A stretch of 21,341 nt of DNA from Saccoglossus kowalevskii (taxonomy: Eukaryota; Hemichordata; Enteropneusta; Harrimaniidae): contig NW_003120936.1 in assembly GCF_000003605.2 (NCBI RefSeq), positions 175,574 to 196,914 of the forward strand, in the 5' to 3' direction. The first letter of the stretch is position 1. Every line of letters starts with the position of its first letter. The position numbers were made by a program, and so were the translations under genes. Shown piece by piece: positions 11,201-15,939 of the stretch. The notes beneath the pieces were generated by a model that ran no database searches, was not told where the DNA came from, and saw only the letters and a list, made by a program, of their open reading frames with translations.

Positions 11201-14200
11201 ATGTATCGATATACTATCATATAGAAATAATATAAATCATATACACTACTTTCATAAAACTGCTCTATATTTATTCGATAGCACGTTTGTTAACATGTTG
11301 ATACTGTACGCTGGTAAATTTGATAACATGGAGTTTATTTGAGAATGTGATGGTACACGTATTATACACTATAAAATCTACCTTCCCATCTATATAACGT
11401 ATAACAGTCTGAGTGGGGGGGGGGGGTCCGAAAGGAGTATACCATAATATATATAGGTGTATGAATGTTTCGGGATATATTGATTAGTTTTCATCATATT
11501 CGCATAATAATGTGTGACAAGACGACGCTATACTTGAACAGTTGCTTTTATACTAATTCGTGACTTGGAGTAATAATGTATTACGCTGTTACATCAGTCA
11601 TGCACATATTACGTTGCCACAACAGTCACGCACATATTACGTTGCCACAACAGTCATGCACATATTATGTTGTCAGAAGTCATGTACATATTATGTTGCT
11701 ACATCAGTGATGCACATATTATGTTGTTACATCAGTCATGCACATATTATGTTGCTACACCAGTCATGCACATATTATGTTGTTACATCAGTCATGCACA
11801 TATTATGTTGTTACAGGTCATGCACATATTATGTTGTCACAAGTCATGCACATATTATGTTGTCACAACAGTCATGCGCATATTACGTTGTCGCAAGTCA
11901 TGCACATATATTGTCACAACAGTCATATGCATATTATATTGTTACATCAGTCATGCACATATTATGTTGTTACATCAGTCATGCACATATTATGTTGTTA
12001 CAACAGTCATGCACATATTATGTTGCTACATCAGTCATGCACACATTATTTTGTTACATCAGTCATGCACACATTATGTTGTCACAAGTCATGCACATAC
12101 TATGTTTTACATCAGTCATGAACACATTATGTTGTCACAAGTCATGCACATATTATGTTGTCACAACAGTAATGCACATATTATGTTGTCACAACAGTCA
12201 TGCACATATATTGTTACATCAGTCATGCACATATCATGTTGTCACAACTGTCATGAACATATTATTTTGTCATAAGTCATGCACATACTATGTTTTACAT
12301 CAGTCGTGCACATTCTATGTTGTTATCTCAGTCATGCACATATTATTTTGTCACAGCGATCATGCACACATTATGTTGTTACATCAGTCATGCGCATATT
12401 ATGTTGTCATAACAGTCAAGCACATATTATGTTGTTGCATCAGTCATACATATATTATGTTGTCATAACAGTCAAGCACATATTATGTTGTTGCATCAGT
12501 CATTCACATATTACATTGTTATATCAGTCATGCACATATAATATTGTTACCTCAGTCATTCACATACTAGGTCGTTACATCAGTCATGCACATATTATGT
12601 TGTTGCATCAGTCATACAGATATTATGTTTTCACACTTGCCATACACGTATTATGTTTTCAACCTTGCCATGCACATATTATGTTTTCACACTTGCCATA
12701 CACGTATTATGTTTTCACACTTGCCATACACATATTATGTTTTCACACTTGCCATACACATATTATGTTTTCACACTTGCCATACACGTATTATGTTTTC
12801 ACACTTGCCATACACGTATTATGTTTTCACACTTGCCATACACGTATTATGTTTTCACACTTGCCATACACGTATTATGTTTTCACACTTGCCATACACG
12901 TATTATGTTTTCACACTTGCCATACACGTATTATGTTTTCACACTTGCCATACACGTATTATGTTTTCACACTTGCCATACACGTATTATGTTTTCACAC
13001 TTGCCATACACGTATTATGTTTTCACACTTGCCATACACGTATTATGTTTTCACACTTACCATACACGTATTATGTTTTCAACCTTGCCATACACGTATT
13101 ATGTTTTCACACTTGCCATACACGTATTATGTTTTCACACTTGCCATACACGTATTATGTTTTCACACTTACCATACACGTATTATGTTTTCACACTTGC
13201 CATACACGTATTATGTTTTCACACTTGCCATACACGTATTATGTTTTCACACTTGCCATACACATATTATGTTTTCACACTTGCCATACACATATTATGT
13301 TTTCACACTTGCCATACACGTATTATGTTTTCACACTTGCCATACACGTATACTGCTGAAACGAATTCAAATGCATATTCATGACAGCCAACACAAACAT
13401 GATTGCTATGAAGATTTGCATGAAAAGTACTTACTTTTGCACGAGTCTAGCTCTATACAGTAGGTATCAGGGACGACGGTGTCTGTCACTCTTTCTCCGA
13501 CACTGTCAACGTATATACAGATCAATTCATAGGGATTTCCGGGTGTGGCAGTGGTGTCATAACATCCTGGGGTACCCGTGAAATCAAGAATAACGTCAAC
13601 ACTAGTGAACGTGTTGACTATTTCAGTTTCGCCGTGACCTTTCGGTGAGGCTTGGATCACCTGAACATTTTGTTCGTCGGATAGTGTTATGTTATAATCA
13701 GGTGTCTTTTTTGTATCATCTATCAAACTGTTGCTTCCTCCCGATGCCAAGAAAGCCACCATCGCCAGATCTGCTCCCGTCTGCAGCCCATCCCCTTGCG
13801 CAACAATGTCAATGTCAAACGTGAGTGTGTTCGGTTCACCGAAGACAATATCGATAGTTTCTTCTGTGGCAAAATCGAGTTGTAGTCTTATTTTCGTCAC
13901 TGTGAAAAGAAACGTTGACTATTTGACTACATTTTTAAACAGGTTAAGATCACTTAAATGTACGTACATTCACGTAAAGATTAAGATCATGTAAAGAAAC
14001 AATGCTTGTTATACACGATGTGTACGTAGCATGGATGCCATGCTGGACATGGCGCGCCTCGACGAGTCCCGCCCTTATCTAGATCTACAGAGTGCGAGTA
14101 CAGACAGATGGGTTTGTTCTGCTTTTTGTAGTGGACACTGTTGTACTACATCATTGCGAAACGAGATGACGAAAGATCGATGTGACTTGTATTTCCTCAG

Positions 14201-14933
14201 CGCCGACTCTTCGGTAAATGTCGCAGTCCGGGCACAGTTTACATAAACAAATAGTAACCCTGTTCTCAGTCGTGTTTTCTTAGTTAAACAGTCAAATTAT
14301 TGTTGTTTCTCCTGGCTCGCCCGCTAAATAGTGGGACACCATCACTAGCTTTCAAACCATGTTTGTTTGCTTACTGCGCCCCTAAGTTTCATCCGGCTTC
14401 ATCAAATCACCGTCCGGAGTGTTTGAAAAACAAAACTATTACACAGACTGGACTGTTGCCAATAATATCTACCTTGATTGTTCAAAACACTTATGAGATG
14501 GAGTAACGATACGACTACGTACATGTACCCCGAGTACGCACCTCTACGTACTTGTGCACAGACAGTCGAAATGATTTTGAAAAACAATAATATTTGACGG
14601 ATTATTTAATAAACTAGTTTATTTCTTAGGTTGTCATATGAGATTTTATAAAAACGAATTTCCAGAAAGTAATGTTAAATTACGCAGATTTCGGGGCCAG
14701 TGACTGTTTTCTGCTTTTTAGTGGCAACAAATCTACTGGTATAGCCACAAAATAATAACAATATTGAACCCCAACCCTCGCAAACCCCGATAATGGATTG
14801 TGGGGGGTCGTTCATTATTGTTTAAATATAATTTGCATATACTTAATAATATAACCCAATAATAATAATAATAGTAATAATAATAGTAATAATAGTAATA
14901 ATAATAGTAATAATACTAATAATAATATTAATA

Positions 14934-15025
<92 letters not shown>

Positions 15026-15105
15026 TACTTACGACATTCGACCTGACTCGTCAAAAAGGTGACAAACATAAAGACCTCCCATAGCAACTGTTGACAGGTC
15101 TTCAT
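2223..15105 (-). CDS. Ten-module GPI-anchored surface protein (spliced gene)
   Basis: Joined CDS, in transcript order: 15105-15033, 13899-13435, 10938-10516, 9709-9266, 9110-8682, 8206-7784, 7439-7032, 6767-6339, 5545-5120, 4837-4403, 4144-3713, 2299-2223. The sum is 4464 nt, giving 1487 residues plus a TAA stop. Every intron starts GT and ends AG, and every junction is phase 1. Protein layout: signal peptide about 1-24; modules 1-10 at 25-179, 180-320, 321-468, 469-611, 612-752, 753-888, 889-1031, 1032-1173, 1174-1318 and 1319-1462; hydrophobic tail 1463-1487. Every module has four cysteines and most have N-glycosylation sequons, as expected of an extracellular protein. I do not recognise the module family; a beta-sandwich with two disulphides is my inference. 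Adhesion or recognition at the cell surface is a guess from architecture. Exon calls rest on open frame, splice sites and module homology, and no transcript was seen. Confidence 0.85.
2370..3265. repeat. 109-bp tandem repeat array (about 8 copies)
   Basis: The landmark CATCATACAAGATATC recurs at 2424, 2534, 2643, 2752 (partly deleted), 2859, 2968, 3077 and 3186, a spacing of 107-110 bp. Each unit contains shorter internal echoes (CACATGGTATCACACAAG, GATATCAC), so the 109-mer probably grew from a unit of about 36 bp. The last copy decays after 3186. It lies inside the last intron. Open frames on the plus strand here are made by the repeat. Confidence 0.9.
3270..3630. repeat. 16-bp tandem repeat array (about 22 copies)
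   Basis: The unit is GAACAGAGCACACAGT with point variants (AACGCACAG, AAAGCACAG, CACACGAG). Because 16 is not a multiple of 3 and the unit lacks stops on the minus strand, all three minus frames are open and encode Cys/Leu/Val/Ser-rich 16-residue periodic peptides. I read these as artefacts. It abuts the 109-bp array and ends 83 bp from the module 10 donor. Confidence 0.92.
3713..4144 (-). CDS. Exon 11: module 10 (membrane-proximal, divergent)
   Basis: 432 nt, 144 codons, phase 1-1. The acceptor is TTTTCTTCAG and the donor GTAAGA starts at 3712. It encodes residues 1319-1462. The N-terminal half is degenerate: 'GKVTQGENVDVTFDVTI' replaces the D-L-D-I-x-M-G core. The cysteine frame is kept: C-x6-C (CGNLGYFC), V-E-L, one Trp in 'DWFFD' instead of W-x-W, then C-x4-C. 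It is rich in Ser and Thr in the middle (SSSSVTGN), a possible O-glycosylated turn. I see no N-glycosylation sequon. It ends CGA plus one base, which runs straight into the small-residue stretch of the tail exon. Confidence 0.86.
4209..4341. mobile_element. MITE family A, copy 1 (TTAA-flanked)
   Basis: 133 bp with TTAA at both ends and imperfect terminal inverted repeats of about 35 bp. The left end reads TTAAAGCGCGGTGGTCGTCG; the right end read in reverse complement is TTAAAGGGCGGCAGTCGTCG. The similarity continues to a TGTTCGA motif in both arms. There is no coding capacity. A second copy of the same length lies at 7532-7664. TTAA duplications are typical of piggyBac-type transposition, so a piggyBac-like non-autonomous element is likely. 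It sits in the intron between modules 9 and 10. Confidence 0.8.
4403..4837 (-). CDS. Exon 10: module 9
   Basis: 435 nt, 145 codons, phase 1-1. The acceptor is a T-run followed by CAG and the donor GTGAGT starts at 4402. It encodes residues 1174-1318. 'VANNANGDLTVQMGES' aligns with module 4. The first cysteine loop is longer (C-x11-C, CQQATSLYYSHAC). The W-x-W is reduced to a single Trp (PLWSM). The end is C-x5-C followed by Ser. I see no N-glycosylation sequon, unlike modules 1-8. The split codon at the end (T, joined to CA) gives Ser at the start of module 10. Confidence 0.86.
4931..5095. mobile_element. MITE family B, copy 1 (TTAA-flanked)
   Basis: 165 bp, TTAA at both ends, terminal inverted repeats of about 28 bp with the core GGGTCGTCAC ... 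GTGACGAC. Internal marks shared with the other B copies are GAATTGAGTCCCAAGC and GCAAAGGCTCATGGGTAGA. It lies in the intron between modules 8 and 9, with its right end only 24 bp from the module 8 exon. Its minus strand is open in the frame of module 8. Confidence 0.8.
5120..5545 (-). CDS. Exon 9: module 8
   Basis: 426 nt, 142 codons, phase 1-1. The acceptor is GTTCTTTCAG and the donor GTAAGT starts at 5119. It encodes residues 1032-1173. This module is close to the consensus: 'ISIAMGASETVSLDISI', 'ALFSINIYLAADSSGAN', then C-x6-C (CEDYSHIC), A-D-V-T-P, W-S-W, C-x5-C. There is one sequon (NSS). The open frame continues past the donor for about 80 codons, through an intronic MITE, to a stop near 4875. 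I read that extension as intron, because the donor is a perfect GTAAGT at the same place as in the other modules. Confidence 0.88.
5546..6338 (-). other. Intron between modules 7 and 8
   Basis: 793 nt, phase 1, AT-rich. It holds the TTAC-rich stretch with the direct repeat pair and no MITE of family A or B. Confidence 0.7.
5710..5992. repeat. Pair of imperfect direct repeats in the module 7/8 intron
   Basis: The block starting CCTTGTACAGGTTACAGGGA at 5710 recurs at 5945 as CCTTGTACAGTTTACGGACG, each followed by AATAAAA, then GGTTAC or TGTTAC and a T-run, over about 48 bp. The whole stretch 5700-6090 is rich in TTAC/TTACA words. It may be an internal duplication or the remains of an unidentified repeat. 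Confidence 0.55.
6339..6767 (-). CDS. Exon 8: module 7
   Basis: 429 nt, 143 codons, phase 1-1. The acceptor is CATCTTTGCAG and the donor GTGAGT starts at 6338. It encodes residues 889-1031. 'SGTDLDIVMGTTSVYYLDIT' places it with modules 3 and 5. The usual Y-L-A-S-D is replaced by 'FFLFQSS'. Cysteines: C-x6-C (CSAWTSLC), V-A-I-T-P, W-T-W, C-x5-C. Sequons NSS and NNT lie just before cysteine 1. The frame is open upstream of the acceptor and would add a hydrophobic stretch, but that stretch is intron, because phase and module boundary agree on 6767. Confidence 0.88.
7032..7439 (-). CDS. Exon 7: module 6 (shortest module)
   Basis: 408 nt, 136 codons, phase 1-1. The acceptor is CTATTTCAATCAG and the donor GTAAGT starts at 7031. 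It encodes residues 753-888. The N-terminal half reads 'DDLTIDMGKRKVFDLEVTI', with the usual Gly replaced downstream by a basic turn (KRK). The usual Y-L-A-x-D is 'YLWHNELN', so this turn has changed. The cysteine half is typical: C-x6-C (CDDYTDIC), V-S-I-S-P, W-V-W, C-x5-C. There is one sequon (NTT). The first 41 nt of the exon lie upstream of any start-like codon and are supported by the acceptor and phase. Confidence 0.86.
7532..7664. mobile_element. MITE family A, copy 2 (TTAA-flanked)
   Basis: 133 bp, the same length and about 90% or more identical by eye to the copy at 4209-4341, again bounded by TTAA. The end inverted repeats are slightly more GC-rich (GTCGTCGCGC). It lies in the intron between modules 5 and 6. 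The sequence outside the TTAA does not resemble the flanks of copy 1, which favours independent insertion over duplication of the intron. Confidence 0.8.
7784..8206 (-). CDS. Exon 6: module 5
   Basis: 423 nt, 141 codons, phase 1-1. The acceptor is TTTCATCCACAG and the donor GTAAGT starts at 7783. It encodes residues 612-752. It opens with Ile-Gln-Val-Thr from the split codon, then 'SDLDIIMGITDEEFILDITI', closely matching modules 3 and 7. The acidic stretch 'EIMDSADELFDIQIYVASDD' follows. Cysteines are C-x6-C (CADYSYIC), W-A-W, and C-x5-C. Three sequons (NVT, NTT, NDT) make it the most heavily glycosylatable module. The true 5' edge lies 26 nt upstream of the first start-like codon in the frame. 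Confidence 0.88.
8457..8617. mobile_element. MITE family B, copy 2 (TTAA-flanked)
   Basis: 161 bp with the same ends and internal blocks as the other B copies. A few bases in the 3' third are lost (the TATGGCCATC block is shortened). It lies in the intron between modules 4 and 5. The ends TTAAAGCGAGAGGGTTGTCA and its inverted partner are clear. Confidence 0.8.
8682..9110 (-). CDS. Exon 5: module 4
   Basis: 429 nt, 143 codons, phase 1-1. The acceptor TTAATTACAG follows a run of pyrimidines and the donor GTGAGT starts at 8681. It encodes residues 469-611. The N-terminal half has 'LANNGGGSLEVELGE', which resembles module 9 (ANN, G, L, V, GE in the same order) more than its direct neighbours. 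It continues 'MFNIKVYLSGDDVGSN'. The cysteines are C-x6-C (CAVFTHVC), then V-D-V-E-P, W-Q-W with a slightly longer loop (24 residues), and C-x5-C. There are two sequons (NIT and NAS). Confidence 0.88.
9266..9709 (-). CDS. Exon 4: module 3
   Basis: 444 nt, 148 codons, phase 1-1. The acceptor is TTCTATACAG and the donor GTATGT starts at 9265. It is the only module donor of this form; the others are GTAAGx or GTGAGT. It encodes residues 321-468. 'SGDLDIVMGITTESFNLDIT' is nearly the same as the corresponding stretch of modules 5 and 7. The cysteine half is C-x6-C (CDDYSYIC), W-T-W and C-x5-C. There are NIT and NAS sequons, both between cysteines 2 and 3, so this module probably carries glycans on that loop. 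The downstream intron is only 155 nt (9111-9265). Confidence 0.88.
9995..10158. mobile_element. MITE family B, copy 3 (TTAA-flanked)
   Basis: 164 bp, TTAA at both ends, same terminal inverted repeats and internal blocks as the copies at 4931 and 8457. It lies in the intron between modules 2 and 3. The three copies differ by scattered substitutions and small indels, so they are not a single recent burst of identical elements. Confidence 0.8.
10516..10938 (-). CDS. Exon 3: module 2
   Basis: 423 nt, 141 codons, phase 1-1. The acceptor TTTTGCTTAG lies just upstream (at 10939-10948) and the donor GTAAGT starts at 10515. It encodes residues 180-320. The N-terminal half carries 'GADIDIIYGTSKTFDLEI'. 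The C-terminal half has C-x6-C (CEVHTHVC), then V-S-I-N-P, W-Q-W, and a final C-x4-C one residue shorter than most modules. There are two NAT sequons. The frame stays open upstream into intron sequence, but phase and the shared Ser-Ile-Ile module start fix the acceptor. An open frame on the opposite strand covers most of this exon and I take it as a shadow. Confidence 0.88.
11579..12623. repeat. 28-bp minisatellite, subfamily 1 (divergent)
   Basis: The unit is close to AGTCATGCACATATTATGTTGTTACATC, with many variants of 24-28 bp (loss of CATC or CAAC). There are roughly 38 copies. Copies differ at many positions, so this half is older or less homogenised. It lies in the intron between modules 1 and 2. 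Long plus-strand open frames here arise from the repeat. Confidence 0.92.
12624..13351. repeat. 28-bp minisatellite, subfamily 2 (homogenised)
   Basis: The unit is TTTTCACACTTGCCATACACGTATTATG, with about 25 copies that are almost identical; rare variants are CACATA for CACGTA, TACC for TGCC and CAACC for CACACTT-type starts. The period and the TATTATGTT core are shared with the neighbouring subfamily 1, so it is a derived variant that expanded recently. The 28-residue periodic reading frames (IMFSHLPYTYYVF) are not believed to be genes. Confidence 0.93.
13435..13899 (-). CDS. Exon 2: module 1 (N-terminal, divergent)
   Basis: 465 nt, 155 codons, phase 1-1. The acceptor is TTTTCACAG before 13899 and the donor GTAAGT starts at 13434. 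It encodes residues 25-179. The core 'TIDIVFGEPNTLTFDIDI' aligns with the D-L-D-I-x-M-G ... LDITI core of the other modules. The C-terminal half has the four cysteines but with a longer first loop (C-x14-C instead of C-x6-C), no W-x-W between cysteines 2 and 3, and C-x5-C at the end. There is one N-glycosylation sequon (NIT). It is the longest and one of the two most divergent modules, as expected for an outermost module. A GTG codon at the exon edge could be mistaken for a start, but the splice acceptor explains the frame. Confidence 0.85.
13900..15032 (-). other. Intron between signal-peptide exon and module 1
   Basis: 1133 nt, phase 1. It contains unique sequence at 13900-14858 and then the AAT microsatellite. 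Short open frames at 14031-14246 and 14300-14587 have no recognisable content. Confidence 0.7.
14859..15024. repeat. AAT trinucleotide microsatellite
   Basis: About 165 bp of AAT repeats, interrupted by AGT and ACT units in the first half and uninterrupted in the second half (about 14940-15024). It ends 8 bp before the donor of the signal-peptide exon, so its length could affect that splice site. Confidence 0.95.
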
Positions 15106-15113
15106 TTCAAAAG
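15033..15113 (-). CDS. Exon 1 (coding): start codon and signal peptide
   Basis: This exon is bounded by an acceptor (pyrimidine-rich tract ending in CTATAG) just before 15113 and a donor GTAAGT starting at 15032. The ATG is at 15105-15103, eight bases into the exon, preceded by TTTTGAA. It encodes 24 complete codons beginning MKTCQQLLWEVFMFVTFL, then a short polar stretch ending in cysteine. A short basic N-terminus followed by a hydrophobic core is a normal secretory signal peptide, although a Glu interrupts the core. The exon ends after the first base of a codon (phase 1), matching the acceptor phase of module 1, and the split codon gives Leu. This was found by eye, being too short to show as a sizeable open frame. 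The acceptor upstream of the ATG means the 5' UTR is itself split. Confidence 0.75.
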
Positions 15114-15219
15114 CTATAGGAATAAGGAAAAAAAACATTAGAGGAATTGAACCAATCGAAAACCTAATCTAAGTCTAAAACTAATACTAACGGTACAGAA
15201 AAATTATTTTTCGACTTAC
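15114..15219 (-). other. Possible 5' UTR intron
   Basis: On the minus strand a donor CTCT/GTAAGT falls at 15220/15219 and an acceptor with a pyrimidine tract ends at 15114, eight bases upstream of the start codon. This would be a 106-nt intron inside the 5' UTR. A competing donor, ACAG/GTAAAG, lies about 35 nt further upstream (near 15252). The upstream UTR exon has no visible 5' limit. Confidence 0.45.
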
Positions 15220-15789
15220 AGAGATTTTCCGTTTCTACAGGACTTTCTTTACCTGTCATTTCATTGGACACAAAGTTCGGTTTAGACAGTTTTTGTTATA
15301 GTAAAGTTGATGAACAGACATGTTACAGTTAGATGAACGAACTACACTGTTTTTATTTTGATTTATGACTTTCCAATTTAAATTCATACATATTTGTTCT
15401 GGCCAGTTTTTTTGTTTATCAAATTTCCCAAATTTTGAACTCAAGTTTTGTTCGTTGTGAAAGTATGGTCTGAAATGACGCCAGCACGTGTTATGCTCTA
15501 TACAGCGATGACATACACAAGATAGATTGATGTTATTCACACCGCCGCCAATGTCCAAATTCTAATGGTGAAAAAACTAGAACAAATACTACACTTGGTG
15601 GCGCTGTTTGAAATGTCTCCACAAGCCAAATTAGACAAAAATTTAATTCTTTACTAACTAAAGTTTAAATATATTCCTAACTAGTGCGTCTTTAAACGCT
15701 TTATTTTAAATCGTAAACCTTCAGTCTGGGAATGAACACATCGTGATTTGAATCAGTAATTGAATATGACCAATTTTATTTCATGCAAT

Positions 15790-15803
15790 ATTGCCATAGA
15801 AAC
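15790..15803 (+). promoter_or_regulatory. X-box-like motif (RFX site)
   Basis: ATTGCCATAGAAAC fits RYYNYYATRRNRAC at every position. It lies about 700 bp upstream of the start codon, close to the possible TATA box. A near match, ATTACCATGGTTAC, sits at 15874-15887. Confidence 0.35.
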
Positions 15804-15924
15804 GGGAATGAGTATCATTAATTATAATAGTTTTTCATAGTACGAAAATATGTCATTCTGAATTTAACAATGGATTACCATGGTTACGGGGCGAGTACAA
15901 TTGTAGAATAATTCCATATTGCGC

Positions 15925-15932
15925 CTTTTATA
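15925..15932 (-). promoter_or_regulatory. Possible TATA box of the gene
   Basis: The minus strand reads TATAAAAG here, a full match to the TATA consensus, upstream of the presumed 5' UTR. A start site would fall about 25-30 nt downstream, near 15900. The distance to the 5' UTR donor at 15220 is about 680 nt, so another UTR intron or a closer promoter is possible. Confidence 0.3.
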
Positions 15933-15939
15933 GTGGAAT

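Larger units (their letters stand above)
10939..13434 (-). other. Intron between modules 1 and 2
   Basis: 2496 nt, phase 1, the longest intron. Its 5' two thirds are the 28-bp minisatellite; the remaining 10939-11578 is unique AT-rich sequence with a run of 12 G at 11415-11426. Confidence 0.75.

Noticed and set aside
11560-13463. Long plus-strand open frames (up to 394 codons) with His/Cys/Tyr-rich periodic sequence
   Set aside because: They coincide exactly with the 28-bp minisatellite, are open in three frames at once and repeat every 28 residues; a stop-free repeat unit explains them.
15256-15558. 100-codon minus-strand open frame upstream of the signal-peptide exon
   Set aside because: It is not in frame with the next exon, ends before the candidate donors, and has no recognisable domain. 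It lies in the probable leader region.
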